From contig JADFUC010001346.1 in NCBI GenBank assembly GCA_019722365.1, positions 558,001 through 622,000 of the forward strand: a DNA stretch of 64,000 bases, given 5' to 3'. Positions 42,964 to 55,391 of the stretch are shown one piece after another; position 1 is the stretch's first letter; each line of letters opens with the position of its first letter. The notes beneath the pieces are model-generated. The model was not told the origin of the DNA and ran no database searches. It saw only the letters and a program-made list of their open reading frames with translations. Position numbers and translations under genes: made by a program. The DNA comes from Lithospermum erythrorhizon. Its lineage: Eukaryota > Streptophyta > Magnoliopsida > Boraginales > Boraginaceae.

Positions 42964-45900
42964 AGAAGCTAGTTTAGCTTTTAGGAAAAGACCTTTTAGT
43001 TGCATGTTTGAAGAATTTTGTGCCTTTTGAAGTCCCCCCCCCCCCCTGGGTTTCTTCTTTGAACTTTGTCTTCTGTGATTTGCCTTTCTTCAAAAGGCGA
43101 CTCAAATCTGTGATGTTTCTCTCGTTGACTACTTACGTGATAGATAAGGAAATTATACCATTCCCTGAGATTGTCAAGGAGATGTTATCTAGTTTAGACT
43201 TTTTCAGAATATAGTTTTGGGACGTTTCTATTTTAATTGCCATGTTTTTTTCACCACATTTTTGGCTTGAATTGAATATTTCCATACTTGCTCCCCCTCT
43301 TTTTTTTCATGTTCTGCCAAAAATCAAATTTGACATCCAATGTGGGCACTGTACATTAATTTTTTTGGCCCCATGTTGAGCTTGAATAATACTCCGTAAT
43401 AATAATACTAACTGGAATCTATTACGGCACCATTTTTTTTTTCATTTACTATAGATCAAATGATGATATGAGTTGTTATACACACACCAAAACAGTAAAA
43501 TGATGGAGAGTGAAATTACCGAAATATCCTAACGAATTATTTAAATGTTAGTAATCAAACTAACGAATTATGTCAGTGTTAGTTAACTAATAAACACCGA
43601 CTTCGCTCGCCACTATGCTAACAAACAAAAAAGTTGCTCGCTTAATATAAAACAAACACAAGAATTGTTCGCTAATTTGCTTTATTCTGGTAAGCCCCGA
43701 TTAAGCTAGTTTGCTATCTACCATGGCTTCAATTCGCTAGGCCTTACCTCGGTTTGCATGAATGATGTGCATGGGGTGGCAGGTTGCATATACCAAGACA
43801 ATAAAAGCAATTCAAACTATGCTTCTTAATGAACATACGTTTAAATTCGGTAGTTTGCTTATTGAACATGATTGGTCAAACTGCTCTCCCTCAGGTCGAT
43901 TGTTCACGTTTGAGCTTTTTGAATTTTTAATAGTTGAAACTTTGATCGAAGATATTTTTATTTATGCTTTAATAATATATTATAAAATGTATGTATCGAT
44001 AAAAATACATTTAATTAATAGGTTTCTCGACTTTTCGAGACATGATTTTAATCTTGATTACTTTTTATATTTTATATTTTCAGTTATTGAATAAAAGTAA
44101 TTTCTTTGTCAATCTTGTCTGGAGATCTCAAACGTCAATTAATTTGAAATGGAGGGAGTAGGGGTGCATGGACTCAAAAAATTGATAACATAATAAAAAT
44201 GAATTTAAATTATTAACACAATATTCTTGACATTTGAAACATGTAAACAACAAGCTTAACATAAATGAATTTAAGATAATTAACATGATAAAATTAATTT
44301 TTAACATCATTAACACGAAAGAATGATAAGTATTCAAATTAATTAATTAATTTAACATTCATTATGATATATATTAGCACAAAATTAATCATGATAAATA
44401 TTAAATAAAAAAATAACATAATAACAATAACAATAAGTTTAACAAAAATGGACGATATCTTTCAGAACACAAAAAGAATTTTTAGAAATTGATATAGAGA
44501 TAAAATCCCGAGCTTTATTGACAGTACGGGTAGATAAATCACGGCATGCGCCAAAGATATCGAGTTCTGTAGGGCAGCGAAGTTTTAATGATCATTTCTC
44601 ATCGTTATTTAATTGATTCTTATGTAATTTGTATTTTCATCATTATTTAATTGATTCATATGTAATTTGTATTTTCATATTTATCTAATTGATTCTAATG
44701 TAATTTGTATTTTCTTGAAATAAACAAATAACAAAGGTGGTAATGTTATGTAACTTTAGTATTAAAATATCTTTAATGGTCTGTTTGTTTTGAGGAGGAT
44801 CGGGGTAGTCGAGATAATTTATTTTGTTTTGGTTGGGAACACATTTGTCAATTCGCAGGAGGATTCATTCACCTCCGTCACTCTCCAGATTACCACTCAT
44901 TTACTCACATAATCAGCTTCTCCCAAATAGGAAGAATTGAGGCATGCATTCTGGAAATATTTTAATACATTCATCCCCGCCATTCGCTCCCCAAGTATTG
45001 TATCAAACAGCAATTTAATTTAATACCAAATCCACAAAAAAAAAAAAAAATGTAAGTACGAAAATATTCAAAAATATAGTGTATTGATATTGAATCAAAG
45101 TACAAATACTTATTTTACATTGTGGTGGTAAAGAGTACTTTATGATAAATATAGTTTATACAAGTAATCTATTTAACATGATAAATACTAAATAAGATCG
45201 ATATATACTTTATATATTTAATCAAATTTACACATACAAATAACATTAATATTTAGGCTTAGTTGTTAAGTACCATATAGATAATTTGATCACGATAACA
45301 ATGGTAGAATTAGCTAGTTTCATCATTATTATGTAATTAATTATTTAATTCATTTTAGCTATTTTCAGCATTATTTAATTCATTCTTATGTAATTAATTA
45401 TTTAATTCATTCTTTAATTCATTCTTATGTAATTAATTATTTAATTAATTTCTGTAATAAATTAATTATTTAATTCATTTTATGTAATTAGTATTTAATT
45501 CATATATATAATTAAATTAAACTTGTTGTAAATATGAAAGTAAGTAGCTTGTTTTGTTTTATTTATAATTAAATAAACACCAATAGAGATTAGTTTGTTA
45601 AATTAGAAGCGTGAATAAATACGACTTTGTTGTATGTAGTAGCGTGGAATGAATTCGACATTATGCTTATAAGCGTAGGTTGATTTGTTTGTTAGTTTAT
45701 TTATTTGTTTATGCTTCTGGCGTAAATGAATTGACATTTTGCCTGGCGTAAAGTTAATTGGGCATTAATTTACTTAGGGTGTGTTGCATTAATAAATGGT
45801 AAACAATAATTTCATATCATGCTTTTATTATTTTGAGGCTATTGTATATTGATGTCAATGATGATATATGTAATCAATGATGTTTTTTATTATGTTAATA

Positions 45901-46230
45901 TACTAACTTAGTCACTTGTATACGTTACATTTGCATATTTAATATGACACCAACACTTGAATGATTTCAATATTTATAAACAAACATTTTTCATACAAAT
46001 ATAGTATTAGGTGGCACAAGAATATTGACTAGAATAATTTATACACACTGGGCAACCAATGGATTTACAAAACGTATCTACCATGCGATTAAATCCTCCG
46101 TAATATAACAATAAAGGAATTTCGTAAATCCTCCGTAATATAACAATAAAGGAATTTCGAGTACTATTATTGTGAAAATTTCATACTTTTATAAAAAACA
46201 CACCTAACCCCCTCCCCAGACCCCAAGACC
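42964..46230. other. AT-rich spacer between ACP and SOD
   Basis: 42964-43250 should hold the ACP 3' UTR, with a C-run at 43035-43046. 43471-43560 is a truncated MITE copy. 44580-44715 holds three direct copies of a ~45-bp unit (ATTGATTC.TATGTAATTTGTATTTTC), and 45320-45500 a low-complexity ATGTAATTAATTATTTAATTC repeat. 46085-46158 is a perfect 37-bp tandem duplication (AAATCCTCCGTAATATAACA...). No gene recognised. Confidence 0.55.
43471..43560 (+). mobile_element. Truncated MITE copy (TATACACACACC family)
   Basis: The left end TTATACACACACCAAAACAG is nearly identical to the intact copy at 49103 and is followed by AGTGAAATTACCGAAATAT. The right terminal repeat is missing. Confidence 0.65.
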
Positions 46231-46535
46231 TTGATCAAACTTACTAGTCTTATCTCTCAATCACCAAAAAACCACAGAAGGGGTGTTCTGAGGTATAATA
46301 AATAGCCCATTTTTCTTATACATTTCATATGATTTTATAATTAACATGTGAAAAATCAATACTTGATTGAGTAATGAGTATGTACAATTGTACATGTCTG
46401 TTTGACTTCCAATTTTGACTTGTTCATGTTTAATCTCACTTTTTGCTCATTCTTGAATTGTTTATGTGATTTGATATATATATTTGTTTACATTAATGCT
46501 AATATTTTTTACTGTAACATGGAAGCTGCAGATCT

Positions 46536-46836
46536 GAAAGATGTATGGAAAAAGATTCCATTTTTATGAGATTTATTGAGTTGTAGTGTTTATTTATGTG
46601 GTTGCACTTATTGGGTTTTGATTTTATTTTCATTCTGATTAGTTTGTTGGTCCTGTTTATATTGGTAAATGATTCAATATATTTCAGAAAGATGTATGGA
46701 AAAGATTCCATTTTTATGAGATTTATTGAGTTGAAATGTTTATTTATGTGTTTGCACTTACTGGGTTTTGATTGTATTTTCATTCTGATTAGTTTGTTGG
46801 TCCTGTTTATATTGGTAAATGATTCAATATATTTCA
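46536..46836 (+). repeat. 151-bp tandem duplication upstream of SOD
   Basis: Copy 1 is 46536-46686 and copy 2 is 46687-46836; they start GAAAGATGTATGGAAAA... and end TTCAATATATTTCAG. They differ at only a few positions, so the duplication is recent. Each copy ends in a splice-acceptor-like TTTCAG. Confidence 0.9.
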
Positions 46837-47551
46837 GAAAATCTAGATGATCACATACTTTAAAAAAAAAAAAATCAGCCCTTGTAGACAAGGACTCATC
46901 CTGGAACCTCATCATTATAAGTAATATCCGTGGCCACTGGACTAATCATAGTGGTTAGATGATCACATATTTGGATGGATTGTGATCGACTAGATGAACC
47001 TTGTACCTATATGTTAATGTTAACATGAATCGATTTCATGATTTCTTTATTATCTATATTTGGAAAAATCATATCTTGTTATTCTTTCAACGGGGAGTTA
47101 TTACTTATTTGTCCATTGATGTAGTTTTCAGCTTTTAGCTTTTATATGTGTGGTTGTTGTTTTTTATTGTTGTTCGATTAGTCCTACAGTAGGCATAAAA
47201 TTCTAAATTTATGATGATTCGGGTGGATTATGGTACTACATAAGCAACTTGTGATATACCATGAGATGTCAACTAAGGATTTTCCTGTTTAGTTTGTTTT
47301 TGGTCTCGAGTTCAAATTAATTATCCCTCCAATGCATTATGGATTATAAAATAAAATACGCCTGATGTTTTCTAATATTCATAGCGCTAGTTACTTTTCC
47401 ATGCGTGTTTGGGGATGTTGATTTTCCCATTTTTAGTTGTTTATGTTAACTCTTTAGGTTCCTTGGTTTATGATACTTGATATAGGAGTATTATTTAGTC
47501 TTGATGAAGCGCTTTAAGGGTTCTCTGTTAAATGTTAGATCACATAAAACA

Positions 47552-49365
47552 ATGGGGAAGGGAGTTGCAGTTCTTAACAGCAGTGAGGGTGTCAAGGGGA
47601 CCATCACGTTTACCCAGGAGGGAGATGGTAATTGATGTGCAATTTTTTTTTTTATTTTGATTGCATTTTCAGTATTTAAAATATAATTCCTTAGTAAGCG
47701 TTACCTGATGCCTCAGCAACCACTGTGACCGGCAATATTTCTGGCCTCAAACCTGGACATCACGGCTTCCATGTCCATGCTCTTGGTGACACCACCAATG
47801 GGTGCATGTCAACAGGTAAGATTTATGAATCAAAATTGTCTTCTGTGCTTGAAAAGTTATCTGGTTTTATTTTCTGTTAACCTTTGATTGTTTTTTATGC
47901 AGGGCCACATTATAATCCTGCTGGTAAAGAACATGGATCTCCTGAAGATGAGAATCGGCATGCTGGTGATCTTGGCAACATCACCGTTGGAGAAGATGGT
48001 ACAGATCTTCCTTTGTTTGACCAAATTTTGCATGTCTTTTCAATAAAATTGCCAGTTGTGGATCTTTGCTGGTCATACTAAAATTGCACCAACTAAACGA
48101 ATAGTTATCTACTTAGAAGACTCGAGTTTGATGATGCCACAGCCACAATGCACCTGCGAAGTTATTCTTGTTTTCATGTTGTTTTCCCTGATGTACTGAA
48201 ATCTAGAGATTACCATGTTCATTCATCGGATAATGTCTGTCATAGTTAGTTCCCTTGGTTACACATGTTTATTGTTTTGGTCTATTACCTACAGCTACTA
48301 ATGTATGGTGCCTTTCATAGGTATTGCTTCTTTCACCATTGTTGACAAACAGGTATGGCGAACTTTCATGACCTTCAGCTTGTGAGGTATTACAACATTG
48401 GTCTGATGACTCTGATCATATCTAATGTTTTTGGTCTCACTTTCAGATTCCACTTACTGGACCAAATTCCATCATTGGAAGAGCTGTAGTTGTGCATGCT
48501 GATCCTGATGATTTGGGAAAGGGTGAGTGCAACATTGATTGTGCAATTATTGAGAACTATTATTAGCATAAAGTTCCTACCATTGTTTCTCAGCATTTAG
48601 GTTCTTGAGATGGAAATGTAAATCATGTTGTATACATGGTTAGGGTGAGGACATGTTATATAATAATTGTCTTCACGGAAGGATACACTTATCTTCAATT
48701 CAAGTGCTCTGAAATTGTATGCTTCGAGTTTCAAATTACTATACATCCTCTTATTAATGATTCTGTGTCTCAGGTGGTCATGAGCTCAGCAAAAGCACAG
48801 GAAATGCTGGGGGAAGAATTGCTTGCGGTACGCTTCAGTGCTATCTTTTTTGTTCTGTTATTTACTAACGAGTTTTAGGAACTCAATTCAAATGTGGAAG
48901 TAAAAAACAACCTTGATATCTTGACTACGGGATTGAAATGAGTTCCAAGGAATCTCAAGTGATTGGTAGAATAAATAACGCCATAGCTCAGATACTCTTT
49001 AGTAACACCTGAAGTAAAACTTGTGAAATAATCTATAAATTTTCTTACCGAGTGATCCTGGTCAGAAGATCGGAATGTATGATAGAAAATTATCTGAGCT
49101 GTTATACACACACCAAAACAGTAGGAAGTTGGGGGTGAAATGACTATTTTGCCCCCTATTTGTAAGTGTAGTAGTTACAGAAATAATGCTCAAGGGTAAA
49201 ATAGTCATTTCAGTGCTAAAAAAACACTATTTTGGTGTGTGTATATTGGATCCCAAAATTATCTAGTTATCATTCGTTACGTTTGTAAGCTGTTTATTTC
49301 TCATTAACATTATATTTATAAGAATCTTATCGTTTTGTGCAGGTATTATTGGATTGCAGGGTTGA
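47552..49365 (+). CDS. CSD1: Cu/Zn superoxide dismutase, cytosolic
   Basis: Dismutates superoxide to oxygen and hydrogen peroxide. Exons 47552-47627, 47717-47815, 47903-47998, 48321-48352, 48447-48522, 48774-48827 and 49343-49365 give 151 aa. Metal ligands are visible in GFHVHALGD, in the HYNPAGKEH and RHAGDLGN segments, and in [16 protein letters not shown]. The disulfide cysteines are in NGCMSTG and RIACG. It begins directly with [13 protein letters not shown], with no transit peptide, so cytosolic. Oddities: residues after the first exon join read DATTVTG, one residue shorter than the usual GDGPTTVTG; and [10 protein letters not shown] has His where Leu is usual. A 5' UTR intron is likely, with acceptor TGTTAG at about 47534-47539. 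Confidence 0.96.
49103..49245. mobile_element. Intact MITE in SOD intron 6
   Basis: Terminal inverted repeats TATACACACACCAAAACAGT and its near-perfect complement ACTATTTTGGTGTGTGTATA bound 143 bp. Subterminal blocks GAAATGACTATTTTGCCCCC and AAAATAGTCATTTCA are also inverted. No clear target duplication. Confidence 0.8.
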
Positions 49366-50083
49366 CTGCTTCATCGTTTTGTGCAGGGATTATTGTATCA
49401 GAGTTGCGCCCAATAATTCATGATTACAATAAAGGATTGTTAGATGTGATGAGACTTGTGTATCTTAATGCTACGTCTATTTATGTTCCGAGCTATTGGT
49501 TGTCGATTATGCTCAACTGGCATTGATGAATGTTTCTGTATTGGATTTCAGTTTCACATTTTCAAATTTTCATTATATGTCGTAGATAGAATCGGAAGCA
49601 ATACAGTTGAGTTCGAATTTGGTTATCATGGTTCGACGTGCGACCACATTAGCTTAGCATCAGTTACAAGCTTTAGTCTAGCTGTGTAGTTTTGATCTCA
49701 AACCTTGGCCATGGAAACTTGAGAAATCAACTTAGCCTTCATGAAATAAAATGTTTTGATCTCAAACTTTGGCCAGCTTAAACTCGGGAACTCAATTTTG
49801 ACTAGATATAATTAAACAATTACATTGTAACTGAAAAATGATGATAATCCTACAAATCTGAAGTTGAAATGTCAAGGTTTTGTAATTATGTAAGGCAGTG
49901 GTGTAACAAGAAGCATAATTCTATAACTGTACATGTAACTTCCATTTGCAAGAAAAAGTGACTTCACATTCTTGTTCTTTTATCCAAAACATCTACTTGA
50001 CATAGGTTATGGTACAAGCAATGGATAACTATAGCAAAACCTTTGGTATCTAAAAGACAGTATTTTACAACAGATTGTTGGAT
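49366..50083. terminator. Convergent 3' region of SOD and DXS
   Basis: 718 bp between the two stops, expected to contain both 3' UTRs. A minor direct repeat lies at 49690-49790 (TTTTGATCTCAAAC twice). No gene. Confidence 0.55.
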
Positions 50084-53000
50084 TTAGGACATAATTTCTA
50101 GAGCTTCCCTTGTTTGACCTAGTATATTGAATATTGTTGCTGCAATATGAGATGGTGTAAGACCAGCATCTGCTAATTGATCAGCTGGAGCTCCATGGTC
50201 GATGTACCGATCCGGAAGAACCATTGGCCTCCACTGCAAAAGGTGCAAACAAGAGAATAAGCATTATAAGTTAGTGTAGTTGATATCAGGGTAAAGAGGG
50301 TTCATACCTTCAGGTTGCCATCAAGAAGCCCATCTAGAGCTAGAAACTGTGCAACATGAGATCCAAAACCACCAATAGACCCTTCTTCAACGGTGATCAA
50401 AACCTCGTGTGACTTGGCCAGGCTACGTATGAGGGCGTTGTCTAATGGTTTGCAGAAGCGTGCATCAGCAACAGTTAATCTCAAACCGCAGGTTTCTACT
50501 AAAGCAGCTGCAGCTAGACAGCTCTGAACTGCTGATCCGTAACCCAAAAGGGCAACTCTCTCTCCTTCGATCAATAAACGACCTTTTCCAACCTGTGAAA
50601 ATTTCAGAGCGAAGTGAAATTTAATTATTGTTACAGGTAATCAGAAGATTTATTCCAGAAAGATGGTCATACCTCAAGTGGAATGCCTTTGTTCCCTGAT
50701 GGAAGCTCCATGCCGATTCCATTTCCTCTTGGGTACCTGAAACAGCTAGGTCGATCATCTATGGCAGCAGCCGTTGCTACCATATGAAATAGATCAACCT
50801 CATCTGCAGGTGCCATAACAACCATGTTTGGGAGACATGCCATAAATGTGACATCGAAAGAGCCACAATGTGTGGGACCATCAGCTCCGACCAACCCGGC
50901 CCTGTCCATTGCAAACCTCACAGGTAGCTTCTGCAAATCCACATCATGCACTACCTGTAAATCAATACCATCAAGTTAGAATTGAATGGCCAGCCTTTAT
51001 TATACTAGTATGAATTTCTAAGTGGATGAATAGCGTGCTTGCTTGCCTGGTCATAAGCCCTCTGTAGGAAAGACGAATATATAGCACAAAAAGGTTTAAG
51101 ACCTTCACAGGCCAGTCCTGCAGCAAAAGTCACTGCATGCTGTTCCGCTATGCCAACATCAAAGCATCGTGTGGGGAAGCGCCTCAAGAAAAGGTTCAAG
51201 CCAGTTCCACCTCCCATTGCTGCATGAATTGCCACAATGTCTTTATCAGCTTCTGCTTCTGCAATCAGAGCTTCGGCAAAGTATGTTGTGTAAGACTGTG
51301 TCTTAACACTGCCTTTAAATTGCTTTCCAGTAGCTGGATCAAACTTTGCCACCCCTGTAGATGATTTCAACACACTTGAGAAACTTCAAACAAATTAAAT
51401 TTGGGCCATCATTTAAGACAGGAATTCTTATTGTCATAATCACATTTGGAGAAAATGTTTACTTTTTTCCAAATGTTCTATACGCAACTAAGCAAGTTTC
51501 TCATTGAGTAATTATCATATGCAGAGCATAACTTACCATGATACCTGTCAGCAGCTTTCTCAGCATAGGGATAACCTCTGCCTTTCTCGGTGACAACATG
51601 GATTAACACTGGACCCGTCGTTTTAGTGCTTTTAACTTCCTTAAGTATTGCTACAAGATCATCTACATTGTGACCATCAACTGGCCCAATATAGTATAGT
51701 CCCAGCTCTTCGAAAAATGTAGATCCTGAACCACTGATCAATCCACGAGCATATTCATCAACTTTTGCTGCAAGCTCATGCATAGGACCACCAATCTGCT
51801 TGGTAACTCCCTGTAGATCGTTTTAATGAAAGCAAATATTCAGGTCAACGCCTTGAGAGTACTTCATCATGCTTCGAGTTCAGTTATACAAACCTTGGCA
51901 ACTTCTCTAAGCTCTCTAAGAGGCCTATTGGACTGCAGCCTGCTCAAAGCACTGCTCAGAGCTCCAACAGGAGGAGCTGGACCATCTAGAGTAGCGGTAG
52001 GTAAGGAGACTTGTTTGTTATCGTTGAGAATCACGATCATATCAGAATCTAGGTATCCAGCATTGTTCATAGCTTCATAAGCTTGACCTGCAGTCATTGA
52101 ACCATCACCTATGACAGAAATCACGTTGTTCTTCCTTCCTTTAAGATCCCTTCCCACAGCCATTCCTGCATATCAAGATAGTGAAAAGAACAAGGTAAAA
52201 CCTATTACTAACCTACTTTATATGGATAAATATTAGGATTACTACAATCATAGGCAAATAGTATGCATTAAGAACGATATGATAAGTATATTAATTCATC
52301 GCATATGCTTAGCTAAAGATGACTAATTACCTAAGCCTGCAGATATACTGGTGGAACTATGGCCAGCACCAAAAGCATCATAGTCGCTCTCAGACCGCTT
52401 CGTGAATCCTGCTAATCCATTAGTCTGTCTGAGTGTTGGCATCATAGATCTTCTCCCAGTCAAAATTTTGTGTGGGTAAGCCTATACAGTTTCATCAAAT
52501 GTCAACCAGATCAAAACCAATCCCAAAGAAACTCAAGAATTTAGTATTAACAAAAGTCTGAAACACTAACTTGATGACCAACATCCCATATTATTTTATC
52601 TTGAGGTGTATTGAATACATAATGAAGAGCAACAGTAAGCTCAACAACACCGAGACTCGAACCAAGATGTCCTCCAGTTTTCGAAACATTGAAGATCACA
52701 TCAGAACGCAATTCATCTGCTAGTTGCTTCAATTCCTGAATGAAAAGTGAGTTATATTTACAGTTATTCACCCAACATATCTCTTCAACACAAAATGTAT
52801 ACTACAAAGATTATGTTTGATATATTATACCTTAAGAGAAAGATTTTTCATATGAATTGGATAATTAATTGTGTCCAGTATAGGAGTAGGTGGCCTTTGA
52901 GAGTCATACTCTCCCCTTTCTGACAAGGTTGCTCTAACCCCACATGGCCTTCTCTTCACCTTTCATACAATTACAACAAACATTTCATTCAATGGCACTA

Positions 53001-53335
53001 ATCCTAAATTGTTACACTTCCAGATACAAACAAACCCAAATAGATAACTATGTAATTTCAATAAAATCATTAAACTTTCAAGTTTCAACAGAGATTGGCA
53101 TAAGCATTGTACTTTTTTGCAACTTGTTTTTTTATAAATTCGACCCTTGCCATTATAAGAACTCTGGTTAAGGTAATACAGATTTGAAACAACAAACCTG
53201 AGTCTGCTTAAAGTGAAAATGAAGCTGCATGTCATCTCCATGAAGCCAGTGAGAGCAGAAAGGTACTTGCTTTTGAGAATCTGAGCTCAATGGCCTGCTC
53301 AAATTCCCAGGAAATGCATATGCACAAAGAGCCAT
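50084..53335 (-). CDS. DXS: 1-deoxy-D-xylulose-5-phosphate synthase (type 1), plastid
   Basis: Thiamine-diphosphate enzyme joining pyruvate and glyceraldehyde 3-phosphate, the entry and main control step of the plastid MEP isoprenoid pathway. Exons (5'->3'): 53198-53335, 52831-52959, 52571-52735, 52331-52481, 51894-52165, 51537-51810, 51047-51354, 50673-50954, 50308-50592, 50084-50233; total 717 aa, standard. The N-terminus [15 protein letters not shown] is the transit peptide of type-1 DXS. The ThDP site has GDGSMTAG (214 on) followed by [21 protein letters not shown] and the DRAG motif ([15 protein letters not shown]) mark the transketolase-like domains. Intron 7 uses a GC donor (CAG|GCAAGC). 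Its start faces the sugar transporter gene head-to-head. Confidence 0.97.
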
Positions 53336-55391
53336 TATCTGATTTATACAAACAATGAGTGAACTATTGAGACAACCCCAGATGATTATTTACAGTATTA
53401 CACTATTACCACAGAGGCAAACAACAAAATGAATAACCAACTTCCAAAAGCTTGTAAAAATAGTTTCTTGAACTAATTTGAGTTCAAGAAGCAATGGGGT
53501 CTTCCAAAACAAGCAAGATTTTAGATAATAAGTAGATGTTGGAAGATCAAGATTTACTTCAGCAAGATTTGGTAATTGAACATTTGCTGCAACAAAGATT
53601 GTGGGACATGAAAGTACATTTTTAAAGTATCTTTGATCTTAAATGGTTTGTATATGTAGGATGATCTTTATTGGTCCACGTCAGCAAAAATCACATATGG
53701 ATAGGAAAATATGATAATGTATCTATCCATGTGTTGCTTGGGATATGGGAAGGACAATAGTATTGAAAATGATGGTAATATTATTATAGTGCTTTCACTC
53801 AATTACTCATGTTGATGATGTTCTTTTTTTTTTGTTTGAGCAACTGTTTTGTTGTTTTTTAAGGGGCTTAGTAGTGTGTTTCTCAACAACTAGATTTTCT
53901 TGGTACAAACTCAACAGCTAGATTAACTTGGTGAGTATCTAAATTGATTTACAAATCAGAAATGGGATTTTCTTGGTACAAACACAACAAATGACTTAGC
54001 ACCACCAATGCAATCTTAGTGCACTCATTGGACATCTGTGTGAAATAATGTATAACATATATAATTGGATGTCTTTTTAACAGTTAGTCATTTATATTAT
54101 TAGTGTAATGACTAAGCTTGTAATAAGATATGTGCTGATATCTTAGATAGACATGTGTGGTAATAAGATAAGCTTGTAATATGGTAAATATATTCCATGA
54201 AATATATCGTCTTGCATGTAAAACACGTGTGTAATAAATTGCATGAAAGGCACATGTGGATGCATCCATAAATTAGTTTGGTGTAATCTAACTACCGATA
54301 GATAAGATGTTTTGATCGGGTTCTAACAAGTCATGAAATTTAGATGGTTAGTTCAGTATGTGTGAACACGTCTCGCTCGAAAATAAACCAAACAGAAAGA
54401 TGCAGTATATATTAGGCACTGCTTGGCCTTGTATGTAGTAGGAGGGAGACGAATGAAGCTGAAGCTCAGCAACCCAAACTTGATCACAATTATTCAGTGG
54501 TATTTCTTTCTTTAACCATCCTTCTATTTAATTAGTACAACATTATTAAATTATGGCCCCATGCCTACTAGGATCTGAGTAATCTGATGTGGGAAGTATG
54601 GAACATATATAATCCCATTACTTTGGTTCTCTATCGAATCCTACTAGCCTAATAATCCAATTTTGGCATTTGTCATTTAGAATCTGTTATCTGTGAAGCT
54701 CCAGTCGATCAAATCATCAAATATAATTTATTCAATTTCGAATGCTACTAGCCTTATACTAGTATTTGCAGACAGCAGTATTATCTTTTAATGAATTTTC
54801 ATCGTAGTGCATGTAACTATATATGCTTCGCGCCTTGGACGTTATGTTTATATTCAAGAACAGATTTTAAATTTAGTTATTTGAACATATACTACATTCG
54901 ATTCAAATTGATTGACACTTTCGATTTTCTAATCAAATCTTTAACAATAACAAATTTAGACGGCCTCCAAAAACAGTAATTTGAAACTATTTATGCATGC
55001 ATCATGCATGGTAACGAAAATGTATTATGACCATATGTTCTGTTTTCATAAAAATTCCACCATTTTGATAAGCCACAATTTTTGTGGTATCCTTAATTGG
55101 TTCACTTTTGAGTTTCCACTATTACATCCAACATGTTATATGTTCTCTTTTGGAGATGAGCAGGATCTGATGAGGTTACACGTCAGATTACAGCTTCTTC
55201 TCACATGAATTATGATTTTGCAGCTATTTAATCTGTCTTATTAAAGTATAGAATCATTGGTACGAGGCTAATCTAGTAAATATCTTAAGTCACACTTTGT
55301 AGTATAAATAGCTTAAGAAACTTTCATATATAAACATCTATCTAAATCTACACTGACACATAATTAGTAAGTTCTAAGTATTTTTTTGAAA
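53336..55391. promoter_or_regulatory. Divergent promoter region DXS / sugar transporter
   Basis: About 2 kb between two start codons that face apart. The DXS 5' UTR lies in the left few hundred bp. A TATA-type TAGTATAAATAG at 55298-55309 is suitably placed for the transporter. The centre is AT-rich with no gene seen. Confidence 0.5.

Noticed and set aside
44580..45500. CRISPR-like or satellite array
   Set aside because: The repeats are AT-rich, irregular and without spacer structure in a plant nuclear context; simple low-complexity expansion.
46499..46915. 138-codon minus-strand open frame with internal repeat
   Set aside because: The protein repeat is only the 151-bp DNA duplication read through; no homology recognised.
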